Below are positions 9,271 to 17,264 of a DNA stretch of 64,000 bases, in pieces. Positions within the stretch are counted from its first letter, which is position 1; every line of letters begins with the position of its first letter. Below the pieces are notes generated by a model. The model did no database searches. It was not told where the DNA came from and was given only the letters and a program-made list of their open reading frames with translations. The DNA is taken from contig NZ_KB235930.1 in the NCBI RefSeq assembly GCF_000332295.1, positions 1,307,895-1,371,894 of the forward strand. The letters run 5' to 3'. This DNA is from Fortiea contorta PCC 7126. Lineage in GTDB: Bacteria > Cyanobacteriota > Cyanobacteriia > Cyanobacteriales > Nostocaceae. The position numbers and the translations under genes were made by a program.

Positions 9271-10113
9271 TCATGGATAACGGATTAATGACTGATTTCT
9301 GAGAGTTGTATCTAGTAAAAAGACAGGTGGGACAAGATTCCCCAAAGATATGTATGCACTTCTGAATCTGAGGACTGCTACGGGTCTATACCTGCGATTT
9401 TGTACCTGTTTACCCAAAATTGTGACTTTCCCGGCTGTTGCGGTTGTCGTACTAGGTTTATCTGGGTCATTTAATAACACCCTGTCTGAATAGAAGGGTA
9501 CGTCAATCACGTTGCAAATTTTTTGATAAATTTCAGATCCATCAGACTTACTGTTAACTAAGATGTAATTCCCTTTAGGGAACCCGTTATCAGGATCAGT
9601 ATAGCTTGCACTTTTATTACCGCAGGTGTAAGTTATTCCTTTACCACCTGATAAAAAACTACTCTTAATTTCGTTCGCTATTTCCGTCATGTTAGCTTTA
9701 GTAATAGCTGGTTTAGCATTTCCAGAAGCGCAAGAAAATTTCATTAACCTGACAGATTTTTCGTGCTGTATGGGTGATTCTTCAGGTGGTGAAGCTGAAT
9801 CATCCTGTGAGAAGACAAAGAATAGCTGAGGATGACCAGCGACAGGGGGAGCATTATCAAATTTTGAGCCATAAACTACAGCTAAATTTTTTCGGCTATA
9901 GCCAATTACGTTAAAGAATAGGTTGTGACGCATATTCATCATTGCGTCGTTATCGTTATCAGTAATTCGACAAGCTAATTTCAAGGAACTTCGCGGTGAT
10001 GATAAATCACCGTTGCCATTTACGTCCTTAAAATATCGGTCTACCCGTCGATTAAATTCGGTCTTATAAGTCTGCTGAAGATGTTCAAATGGATCGGTTG
10101 GAGAATTTGTCAT
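9271..10113 (-). CDS. Island structural operon protein, unknown (280 aa)
   Basis: Not recognised. Read from ATG 10113, which overlaps the stop of the 863-aa gene (TAATG) and has GGAGGA just upstream. The protein is soluble, mixed alpha/beta, and has three Cys in the middle region. Residues 40-75 contain LACRITDNDNDAMMNMRHN and 230-260 contain a basic stretch (VQNRRYRPVAVLRFRSA). Translational coupling to the tape-measure-like gene suggests that it joins the same structure. Confidence 0.65.
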   Translation of the reverse strand: MTNSPTDPFEHLQQTYKTEFNRRVDRYFKDVNGNGDLSSPRSSLKLACRITDNDNDAMMNMRHNLFFNVIGYSRKNLAVVYGSKFDNAPPVAGHPQLFFVFSQDDSASPPEESPIQHEKSVRLMKFSCASGNAKPAITKANMTEIANEIKSSFLSGGKGITYTCGNKSASYTDPDNGFPKGNYILVNSKSDGSEIYQKICNVIDVPFYSDRVLLNDPDKPSTTTATAGKVTILGKQVQNRRYRPVAVLRFRSAYISLGNLVPPVFLLDTTLRNQSLIRYP

Positions 10114-12704
10114 TAGTCCTCCCCGTCAAACAAGTCTGAAAAATCAAATGGATATGGCTGTGAATCGGTTTTACTCTGAGCTTCCTTAGCTTTTAGTTCG
10201 TCTGGTTCAGGTATGTTTGTAGATTTATTCTCAGGTTTCTTGTCTTCTTTGATTGCCTTAACAAAATCTGTTGAGGCTGTTGTTAGTTCAGTTGTGGCGT
10301 TAATAACATCTAATGGTGCTTGTGTGACCATTTGAATTGTTGATGCACCATTTTGTAATTTTTCTAGAAATTGAGTAACCCGATTAAATTTAGGTTGTGG
10401 GTTCATCCAGCCGTAAGCATTTTCTAAAATTACTCCACCTTTCTTTAAAGCATTCCCTATCTTTCCTGTCTGTCCTGCTATTAATTCAGAGGCTTGTAAA
10501 ATGGTTTGAGATAAATTTAAGAAGCTATTCAAAACATTAGTAGTAGCTTGATAAATTCTATTAGCCTTACTCCAAGTTTCAGATAGAGCAGTGTAATTTT
10601 CAGCGCCAATTGCATTTTTAATCAAGCCTTCAATTCCAGAATTAATCAATTTACCTACATCAACCGCATTACCTTCACTATCTTTAATCCCCACAAGAGT
10701 CAAGACATTAGCAAGAGATTGTCCAAGGGTTTGAGCAATATCTCTACTGAGCATTGCTGCATTATGAATCGTGGCAAACAACGTCAAGTAACTAACAGCA
10801 GTATTTAGTGCACTCCAGGCGCTAAATCTTCCCAAAAATCCAGAGATACCACCTTTTACTTGGTCGCCCAACTTGCTATTAATTGTGTATAATAAAGCCA
10901 ATTCAGGTATCTGTGCAGCGGCGTTTGCAGCACCAAGAATATCGGCTTTATTTTGATTACTATTCTGATTGATTCTACTGGCATTATCATCAAAACTTTT
11001 GTTCAAGCAGCCACCATTAGCACTTTCACAAATCGCCTCCCCTGTAGCTTGCTTGATTTGAGTAGGGGTGGGGATAGATGGTTTAATAGCATCTGCTGCT
11101 CTACCTGGGATAAATGGCAGGAATCCTAATATTTGATCCAGCTTGGATAATGCTGATGCATTCACCTTATCTTGCTCCTTAAGTTGTGTTTGTATATCTC
11201 CTATTTGAGGAGTAATAGTTTTAATATTTTGCTTATTCTGATCATTATCACGCTTTAATCTTTCTATCTCTGCGGGGTCAATTGTTGGGGATGAAGCGAT
11301 TTTAGCTTGCTCTTTTTTCAAGGATTCACCCAACGCATCTTTTTCTTGCTCAATTCGCTCTAATGCTTTAGTAAAAGTAATATTTTGTTGAGACTGCATC
11401 TTCCAGGCATCGTCTAAATCCTTTACTCCTTGCTCAAATCTTTTATTAAGCAAGGCTAGATCACCTTGCCCCTGCTTTTCATTGAAAGCAGCTTCTCTGC
11501 TAAATCTAGCTAGTTCGAGTTCAGTTTGTTTAGTAAAATTGTCAAGACTATTGTCTAATCCTTCGTATCTTTTATTGATTTCATTTATGCGCTGTGCGTA
11601 AGTATCGTCAATTCTATCTACCGAGGTTTTAAGCTGGGATATATCATATTTAAATTCAATTAAATTAGGTGCACCAGCAGGAATTATGGCTGCTTTTTTA
11701 AGCGCTTCATCTGCCGTATTTTGGGCTTTATCTGCAGCAAATTTTAAAGAAGATATTTTTCCATCAAGACTAGATATATCGCTGGTAGCTTTTATCAACC
11801 TTGCAGAAAGTGAGGCAATTTCATTATCAGATTTAGCATTCGCTGATGTTCCTTTAAACAAATTTGATATTGTTGCTTGCGTCTCGGCTGCAAATTTTTG
11901 AATTGAATTATTAAAAGCAGAAATTTGATTATTAATTCTTGATACCTGTTCATTTATTTGTGCCTCAAGTTTCACCCTTCCTTGCCTTGTTTCGTAAAGC
12001 GCATCATTACTCTGCTTTCTAGCATCAGCTATCTGCGCTTCAAGTTTCGCCCTTCCCTGGCGAGTTTCGTAAAGCGCATCATTACTCTGCTTTTTAGCTT
12101 CGTCTGCTCTTTCTCTAGCAGCCGTCGCGTTCCGGCTAGCTGATAAAGCTTCTTGGTTAGTACGTCCTACTTGAGAATCAAGCTTTTCAATTTTTGAATT
12201 TGCAGATTGAACTCGATTATTGACTGTCTGAACAGTTGACAAGATTTTTGACATATCCCTATTCAGTATGTCGTTGATTTTGCTCTGCTCTTTTTGTCGC
12301 GCTTCTGTTGCTTTGATACTAAGAAGTGCTAAAGAAGTACCAGCAAGAGAAAGTGCAAGATTAGCTGCTTTCATTAATGAGGTACCGCCACCAGGAACTT
12401 TAGATAACAAGGTATCCAAAATATTTTTAGAATCTTTAGACAACTTCGCTGCATCCGCAGCCGCTTTTGTTGTTTGTTTGATTCTTTTAATTTCGTCTAA
12501 TAAACCTTTTTGCTCATTCAAAGCATTGGTAAGCTTAGATAAATTCCTATAATCCTTATTGCTAAATTGTGTGTATTGTCTTTGGATATTCGGAATATTC
12601 CAATTACCTTTAATACTGCTGCTATATCCTCGAATATATTTACCAGTATTAATCAATCCATCTTTTAAAGCTTTTGTCCCTGGGGTATCTGGAATATTAC
12701 TCAT
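10113..12704 (-). CDS. Long coiled-coil, tape-measure-like protein (863 aa)
   Basis: The largest island gene. Residues about 130-520 are almost continuous predicted coiled coil, rich in Ala, Gln, Lys and Glu, with a near-exact internal duplication of KKQSNDALYETRQGRAKLEAQI (in two overlapping copies near residues 205-250). Residues about 570-800 hold hydrophobic helices (AWSALNTAVSYLTLFATI). The tail is acidic (FDFSDLFDGED). A long coiled coil plus hydrophobic patches flanked by small genes is the pattern of phage tail tape-measure proteins. However, the expected tail-assembly chaperones and tail tube are not identifiable, so the assignment is only by architecture. Confidence 0.7.
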   Translation of the reverse strand: MSNIPDTPGTKALKDGLINTGKYIRGYSSSIKGNWNIPNIQRQYTQFSNKDYRNLSKLTNALNEQKGLLDEIKRIKQTTKAAADAAKLSKDSKNILDTLLSKVPGGGTSLMKAANLALSLAGTSLALLSIKATEARQKEQSKINDILNRDMSKILSTVQTVNNRVQSANSKIEKLDSQVGRTNQEALSASRNATAARERADEAKKQSNDALYETRQGRAKLEAQIADARKQSNDALYETRQGRVKLEAQINEQVSRINNQISAFNNSIQKFAAETQATISNLFKGTSANAKSDNEIASLSARLIKATSDISSLDGKISSLKFAADKAQNTADEALKKAAIIPAGAPNLIEFKYDISQLKTSVDRIDDTYAQRINEINKRYEGLDNSLDNFTKQTELELARFSREAAFNEKQGQGDLALLNKRFEQGVKDLDDAWKMQSQQNITFTKALERIEQEKDALGESLKKEQAKIASSPTIDPAEIERLKRDNDQNKQNIKTITPQIGDIQTQLKEQDKVNASALSKLDQILGFLPFIPGRAADAIKPSIPTPTQIKQATGEAICESANGGCLNKSFDDNASRINQNSNQNKADILGAANAAAQIPELALLYTINSKLGDQVKGGISGFLGRFSAWSALNTAVSYLTLFATIHNAAMLSRDIAQTLGQSLANVLTLVGIKDSEGNAVDVGKLINSGIEGLIKNAIGAENYTALSETWSKANRIYQATTNVLNSFLNLSQTILQASELIAGQTGKIGNALKKGGVILENAYGWMNPQPKFNRVTQFLEKLQNGASTIQMVTQAPLDVINATTELTTASTDFVKAIKEDKKPENKSTNIPEPDELKAKEAQSKTDSQPYPFDFSDLFDGED

Positions 12705-12970
12705 TTACCACCTCCAAATAAGTTAAATATTGAATTCACACCTTTAGCAACTGTCGTGCCGAATTGCTCAACTATTTTTAGCAACGGCTCTAAATATTGA
12801 TTAATTTCTCCGATAGTCTTCCCTATGGCTTCAAAATCTTTATGAAGGGCATTAATATATTTTTCTATTTTCTCTATTCGTTCTTTCAACTTAGATAAGC
12901 TATCAACTTTTTCTTCTAACAGTTTGACTTGATTAAACAAGCGAATTACATCATCATCTGAGTTGCTCAT
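12701..12970 (-). CDS. Small coiled-coil protein with hydrophobic tail (89 aa)
   Basis: Not recognised. Residues 5-50 form a heptad-patterned helix (DDVIRLFNQVKLLEEKVDSL, then LKERIEKIEKYINAL) and the C-terminus is a Gly-Gly-Gly-Lys tail after IFNLFG. Its stop overlaps the start of the 863-aa gene and its own start overlaps the end of the 209-aa gene, so it is translated as part of the same chain. A possible partner or chaperone of the long coiled-coil protein. Confidence 0.65.
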   Translation of the reverse strand: MSNSDDDVIRLFNQVKLLEEKVDSLSKLKERIEKIEKYINALHKDFEAIGKTIGEINQYLEPLLKIVEQFGTTVAKGVNSIFNLFGGGK

Positions 12971-13583
12971 CGAGCTTACCTCCTATCCGTTTTATCCTAG
13001 CTTCCAACTCCTTACAATCCATGCATGTGTACCCTGGATACCTTGATTTACTAGCTTTGCATTCCCCAGGTTCACAGCCGTCACATTTCACTTTGTAATT
13101 AGGAATTACCTCTACTTCGTATTGATAAATTTCGTCTTTGTCCTGAACTGAAAAAGTAGAATTAGAATAACCCGCACTAAAAACCCAAACATCTTGATAC
13201 CATTCAACACTGGGGATACTATTATCTATCGGCACATCAGAAACAAATCTTTCTTCACCAGTATCGTAATCTTGGGTAAATAATTTGTAATAAGTGTATA
13301 CAGGATTATTTGGATTACTGTAATCTCGATGGTATTTTGTAAAGCTATTTTCGCTTTCTTTCTGATAGTAACTAAAAAGATAATTGCCAAGTCTTTCATC
13401 TGGTGGGATATCTTCATCTGCTGGTGCATATCTGAAATAGCTCCAAACATCCATTTTTAATAATCCACCGGGTATAGCCTCAATAATTACTGGTGGATTG
13501 TTGAATTCCAACCTGATTAACTTATTGTTTAACTTAAACTCTACAGAAGCCTTAGCAGCATTCTCACAGTGTATTTCCCTCAT
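12954..13583 (-). CDS. Island protein with C-terminal Cys cluster (209 aa)
   Basis: The N-terminal part looks like a beta-sandwich (VEFKLNNKLIRLEFNNPPV, then many aromatic residues). Near the C-terminus six Cys are grouped as CDGCEPGEC and then CMDC, a likely zinc- or iron-binding knuckle, followed by a basic helix. Phage baseplate or hub proteins sometimes carry such metal sites, but I cannot name the family. It overlaps the next gene by 17 bp and the previous by 4 bp. Confidence 0.65.
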   Translation of the reverse strand: MREIHCENAAKASVEFKLNNKLIRLEFNNPPVIIEAIPGGLLKMDVWSYFRYAPADEDIPPDERLGNYLFSYYQKESENSFTKYHRDYSNPNNPVYTYYKLFTQDYDTGEERFVSDVPIDNSIPSVEWYQDVWVFSAGYSNSTFSVQDKDEIYQYEVEVIPNYKVKCDGCEPGECKASKSRYPGYTCMDCKELEARIKRIGGKLDEQLR

Positions 13584-14407
13584 AAGATGCTATCCAAATT
13601 AATAGGTGATTCCACATCATATAAATTTGTGGGAATATCAAATATGTGTAGCCAGTAAGTATAATTAATTTTGTTATTCTCAACCGTCAATTTTTTATCC
13701 TCAATCTCTATGCTGGAGATGTTATTTTCCAGCCATTTTTTGAATAAAGCAACAAAGATTGATTCAGCGGTAGCAGTGGGAAGAATAGTTAGGTCATTCT
13801 TGTTAACCACAATTTTGTTGATGTCTTGTATAGCGTTGACGCCAAACAAAAAATTAAATTGAGTGAGTAACGCAGTTGGAACAAATAGGAAGCCTAGAAA
13901 TTGGCTTACTCCTATAGCTAAAGATAAAAATGAGAATGCCTGGAATATTACTGGTACTTCAAAGCTATAAAAAATAAATCCCTGAAAAGCTTTAAAGCCT
14001 ATAATATCTGATAAAACCTTGAAACCGGGAAATTCTTTACTGGTGTAGCTAAAGCTGCCTAATTTTGATACTTGGTAAGGATTGATGGGAGCGGTAGTAA
14101 AGGATAATTTAGGAACTGCATTTACAGGATTAATTCCTGCAATTGCAATACTTAAAGGATAAATCGCACCGCGCTGAGGAAAGCGATACTCGATAATTAT
14201 TCGAGAAGCAATAAAAATAGGGATTAAATTTTCGGGATTAATCCCTTTTGTTGCAATGCTTAAAGGATAAATCGCACCGATTTGAGGAAAGAGATACTCA
14301 ATAATTATTCGAGAAGCAATAAAAATAGCAGTGGAACTTGCAGGATTAATACCTCTAGAGACAAAGCTATTTTTATTGAATTCTACAGAGTCTGCAGTGA
14401 TTTTCAT
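13580..14407 (-). CDS. Island protein with tandem 37-residue repeats (275 aa)
   Basis: The N-terminal third consists of tandem units of 37 residues, each with GINP, IFIASRIIIEY, FPQ and GAIYPLSIA. Two full copies and partial flanking copies are seen. The DNA units (around 14119-14340, period 111 bp) are also strongly conserved, so the duplication is recent. The remainder is aromatic and hydrophobic (GFKAFQGFIFYSFEVPVIFQ). No classical signal peptide is evident. The pattern suggests a repetitive beta-structured fibre or shaft. It starts at ATG 14407, overlapping the preceding stop codon. Confidence 0.65.
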   Translation of the reverse strand: MKITADSVEFNKNSFVSRGINPASSTAIFIASRIIIEYLFPQIGAIYPLSIATKGINPENLIPIFIASRIIIEYRFPQRGAIYPLSIAIAGINPVNAVPKLSFTTAPINPYQVSKLGSFSYTSKEFPGFKVLSDIIGFKAFQGFIFYSFEVPVIFQAFSFLSLAIGVSQFLGFLFVPTALLTQFNFLFGVNAIQDINKIVVNKNDLTILPTATAESIFVALFKKWLENNISSIEIEDKKLTVENNKINYTYWLHIFDIPTNLYDVESPINLDSIL

Positions 14408-15156
14408 CCAAGGAATACACTGCTTTCTGTAACACCTCTAGATATAATCATTTGTCGATTGCCTACACTTTCAAGGATATTTAAGCCGTTGCCAGCACCG
14501 ATAGCAAAATCATCGGATGTAAGCCCAAATATTGATTTGTAACCATTATTCAGGATTACTAAATTAGGGATGACATCCCTTAATCCAAAATGGTTAGTAC
14601 CAGCAAGATTAACATGAACAAAAGCGCTGAAATTGAGATTACTATAAGGATTTAATGCCGTACCTATCAATCCCGTACCATTAGCATTGTTAAACATTAA
14701 TGCAGCAGTGTAAGCAATTTCATCAATGTTATTTAAGGTAGCTGGGCGTAGCCATCCAAGCATGATAAATGGTGTCGTACCTTGGCGTACATGAACTAAA
14801 TCGTATTCTCCTGATTGCGATTTAAAAGCTCTTAAATCTATGGGAGTAGCAGCGACGGGTGTGCCTGAAGTTATGGTTGTACTAGCATTAACAAGAGTGT
14901 TTGTTGCAATATCAAAATCACTGCCTATTGCTTGAGAAATAGCTGATATGGATGTTACGCCGATCCGGCAAAATACTCTTGAATACTGCTTTGTAGCATC
15001 GAATATTCTCCTGTAAACAACAAAGTTAGTGCCACCACTAACAAACTCAGCAAAGGGAGTATACCCTAAACCAGTAAATATAGATTTGATACCAGCATAG
15101 ATACTGGCTTGTGTAAGATTTGCAGGAATACTGCTGTTAGTTATAGTTGCAGGCAT
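14404..15156 (-). CDS. Island structural protein, unknown (250 aa)
   Basis: Not recognised. A Ser/Thr/Ala/Asn-rich protein with no Cys-rich or catalytic motif. The first 60 residues contain ASIYAGIKSIFTGLGYTPF, and the rest alternates beta-like stretches (FVVYRRIFDATKQYSRVFCRI). Composition and lack of charge resemble secreted or virion surface proteins. It lies one base after the first gene of the operon and overlaps the third by 4 bp. Confidence 0.6.
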   Translation of the reverse strand: MPATITNSSIPANLTQASIYAGIKSIFTGLGYTPFAEFVSGGTNFVVYRRIFDATKQYSRVFCRIGVTSISAISQAIGSDFDIATNTLVNASTTITSGTPVAATPIDLRAFKSQSGEYDLVHVRQGTTPFIMLGWLRPATLNNIDEIAYTAALMFNNANGTGLIGTALNPYSNLNFSAFVHVNLAGTNHFGLRDVIPNLVILNNGYKSIFGLTSDDFAIGAGNGLNILESVGNRQMIISRGVTESSVFLG

Positions 15157-15157
15157 G

Positions 15158-15490
15158 TTAAAAATCGTCTGGATCTAGTGTTGAATTTGTGTCAGGCTTT
15201 TGGAATTCCACGTTATAAGTTGTGCGGCGATAGCGCTGATTATCCCTAGTGGTAAATCCAGGTAAACCGCTATCTTCAATGAGAATTTGAATATCGGAAT
15301 TAGTACCTTGACTGGTGGAATTTAAATACTCAGCAGCCTTAAGAAGAATTGCAGCTACTAGCGACTCTGCTGTATTGGTGGCACTGGCTGTTAGTCCAGT
15401 TGAGGACAAATCGGCTTTGGTGATTGTGATTGTGGTTGCGGTTTGAGTTGCATTCGTTCCAAAAACTTGAGTCAGTGTTGGTTCTGCCAT
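15158..15490 (-). CDS. First gene of island structural operon (110 aa)
   Basis: Not recognised. A small Thr/Ala-rich protein (TQTATTITITKADLSSTGL) with a middle helix (AESLVAAILLKAAEYL) and a polar C-terminus ending in DPDDF. The size and beta-helix-beta pattern would suit a small, repeating structural subunit, but this is inference. It heads a run of tightly overlapping minus-strand genes; the 211-bp gap up to the divergent integrase gene should hold the operon promoter. Confidence 0.6.
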   Translation of the reverse strand: MAEPTLTQVFGTNATQTATTITITKADLSSTGLTASATNTAESLVAAILLKAAEYLNSTSQGTNSDIQILIEDSGLPGFTTRDNQRYRRTTYNVEFQKPDTNSTLDPDDF

Positions 15491-15701
15491 TGCTGGATTA
15501 ATGAAGTGAATAAATCCGTTTTAAGCAGTAATCAAAACAATGTAAATATTCCACTTTTATGTAAATCAAGAACAATCACTGATGGCTGAAAAGCCTACCA
15601 CCATTAGTATTTAAGCAGATATTGACTATATCTAAAAACGCAAATGTTCCGAATTAACCATTGCAACTGGTTAATCCGGAACAATTCTGAGGAGAATTTT
15701 C

Positions 15702-16283
15702 ATGAAAAATAACCGAAACGGACAATCGGCTATTTTAACTGACACGGACTATTCTAAAATCCGCAAGCAAATTAAAAGTCAAAAATACAAGTTGCTTTTA
15801 GATTTAGCTTGGTACACCGGGGAAAGATGGGGGGCATTGGTAAAGTTAAGGATAGAGGATGTTTACAATCCCAACGGCACGCCACGGGAATATATTAATT
15901 TTCGGGCGATTACTCGCAAGGCAACGCCAGACGGTAAGCGCCAGACAAGACAAGTGCCTGTACACCCTGTACTGGCTGAATCTTTATCTAATTACACTCC
16001 AGATTCTAGTTCGGGCTGGCTCTTTCCCTGCCGTGATGGTTCAATGCCAATCACGATTCGGTGGGCAGATAAAATTTTACGAGCTGCTATAGAAAGACTG
16101 GGTTTGACGGCTAAGGGTATTAGCACTCATTCCACCCGCCGGACTTTCATTACCAAACTGCACCGCAATGGAACTGACCTGTACACGATTAAGAAAATCA
16201 CTGGTCACAAGGATTTTAAGTCGTTGGAACGTTACGTAGAAATTTCGGCTGATCGTGTTAAGGGGGCGATCGCTACTCTATGA
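15702..16283 (+). CDS. Minimal tyrosine recombinase (integrase)
   Basis: A 193-aa tyrosine recombinase made almost entirely of the catalytic domain. Visible residues are Arg42 (WYTGERWGALV), a Lys in the beta-hairpin (Lys73 or Lys79), His143-Thr-Arg146 region in THSTRRTFI, His169 in GHKDFKSLERY and the nucleophile Tyr178. The N-terminal core-binding domain of phage integrases is missing, as in some small cyanobacterial and integron-like recombinases. AGGAG lies upstream of ATG 15702. It could drive island excision, or inversion of a segment within it, but its gene is mid-island rather than next to a boundary repeat. Confidence 0.88.
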   Translation: MKNNRNGQSAILTDTDYSKIRKQIKSQKYKLLLDLAWYTGERWGALVKLRIEDVYNPNGTPREYINFRAITRKATPDGKRQTRQVPVHPVLAESLSNYTPDSSSGWLFPCRDGSMPITIRWADKILRAAIERLGLTAKGISTHSTRRTFITKLHRNGTDLYTIKKITGHKDFKSLERYVEISADRVKGAIATL

Positions 16284-16441
16284 ACACTAAGCTGTTATTC
16301 CTGCAAATCGAAATTTTCTTCCAGCGCCTCCAGGAGGGAAATTACGATCACCCGGTGGACTTGGCTAAGGCCCTAGAAACCCTGGCAGACTTTGCCTGGG
16401 AGGAGGTAGATGAGCTTTACCCGCCATCAACATTCCCGTGA
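16280..16441 (+). CDS. Small protein translationally coupled to the integrase (53 aa)
   Basis: ATG 16280 overlaps the integrase stop codon (ATGA), so translation is coupled. The 53-aa product starts MNTKLLFLQIEIFFQRLQEG and is acidic and helical, ending with Glu-Glu-Val-Asp-Glu-Leu-Tyr-Pro-Pro. Overlap and amphipathic helices suggest a recombination accessory factor or a partner of the integrase, but there is no recognisable DNA-binding fold. Confidence 0.6.
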   Translation: MNTKLLFLQIEIFFQRLQEGNYDHPVDLAKALETLADFAWEEVDELYPPSTFP

Positions 16442-16570
16442 CAATATTGACGAATAGTAAAAAACAGCATGGCGATCGCTTTATTCATTGGGCGATCGCA
16501 TTTTTTCAAGGTTGCAATCACAAGAAAAACCCTGTATCCTGCCTTGACACAGGCGTTACAGGAAATGGAC

Positions 16571-16912
16571 ATGACTTTGCAACCAGGAACTAACAGTACC
16601 AGCTGGTCTTCGGCTTGGAACAATGGCAAGACTAAAACAATTCGCGTTCCAGTCAAACTAGCTGATCAAATCTTGAACTATGCCAGGGAACTGGATTCTG
16701 GCATTGACATGGAACAGCAGATTATTCTCAAATTTATTGATTCTTTTGCGGAACGGAGAAAAGCAGAGTTTCGCCCCAATCAGTACAGCCGTACTGCTTC
16801 ACTAGAAAGCCGCCGGTGGGATGAACTCAAAAGATTTAGGAATTTGGTTGCGAATGGTGACGCCAAGAGTGAATCAAGTGTTGAATCTCTTGTGGTGTCT
16901 GTCCGTCGTTGA
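16571..16912 (+). CDS. Plasmid-type regulatory/partition-like protein
   Basis: A protein of about 113 aa when read from ATG 16571, which has AGGA at a good distance; longer in-frame starts (16469, 16565) exist. The segment KTKTIRVPVKLADQILNYA is typical of small cyanobacterial plasmid and phage proteins whose strand-helix pattern resembles ribbon-helix-helix folds. The C-terminal half is charged and helical. Its end overlaps the convergent gene at 16836-17264 by 77 bp. Confidence 0.6.
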   Translation: MTLQPGTNSTSWSSAWNNGKTKTIRVPVKLADQILNYARELDSGIDMEQQIILKFIDSFAERRKAEFRPNQYSRTASLESRRWDELKRFRNLVANGDAKSESSVESLVVSVRR

Positions 16913-17264
16913 TTGCGGCTTCTACATCTGCCTTTCGATTTTTAGCGATCGCACTATTTGCACTGCCAAGATAAATCCGATTTTTCTTCCTGCCAGTCAT
17001 CCAACAGTAGCGATAGTACCAATATTTATTACCAGAGCGTTCGACCCAATATTTCTCTACCCAGTGGGTATCGTGTTGGGGCGCAACTTTTTTAGTATCT
17101 AATGCAACTTGCGCCCCAACACAATTGTACGGAGTTCCAGCTTGCTGAGTATCAGTTTTCTCTTGAATGTGTTGGGGCGCAACTATTTCATCCCAGTAAG
17201 GATCCTGTACTGTCTTAATCTGGCTTACAGGGACAAGGGTGAACAAGGAGAGTTGTTGACTCAT
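16836..17264 (-). CDS. Accessory protein with aromatic GRKxNRIYLG domain (142 aa)
   Basis: The central domain (KYWVERSGNKYWYYRYCWM, then GRKKNRIYLGS) followed by KADVEAAINDGQTPQEIQHLI is a recurrent small domain in cyanobacterial plasmids and islands, with no assigned function. The basic aromatic core suggests nucleic-acid binding. ATG 17264 overlaps the stop of the gene before it (ATGA). The coding DNA carries three copies of a 15-bp motif (see separate entry). Confidence 0.65.
   Translation of the reverse strand: MSQQLSLFTLVPVSQIKTVQDPYWDEIVAPQHIQEKTDTQQAGTPYNCVGAQVALDTKKVAPQHDTHWVEKYWVERSGNKYWYYRYCWMTGRKKNRIYLGSANSAIAKNRKADVEAAINDGQTPQEIQHLIHSWRHHSQPNS
17073..17183. repeat. Three copies of GTGTTGGGGCGCAAC in alternating orientation
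   Basis: The motif lies forward at 17073-17087, as its inverse (14 of 15 bases) at 17109-17122, and forward at 17169-17183, all inside the coding region of the 142-aa gene. In protein it appears as VAPQH and VGAQV in two frames, so protein constraint alone does not explain the identity. Confidence 0.8.

Noticed and set aside
13580-15156. Diversity-generating retroelement target proteins
   Set aside because: No reverse transcriptase or template repeat is present in the window; the repeats in the 275-aa gene are tandem and coding.
7392-15490. Ordinary tailed prophage
   Set aside because: No terminase, portal, major capsid, tail-tube or lysin could be recognised. Only the coiled-coil protein resembles a tail component.
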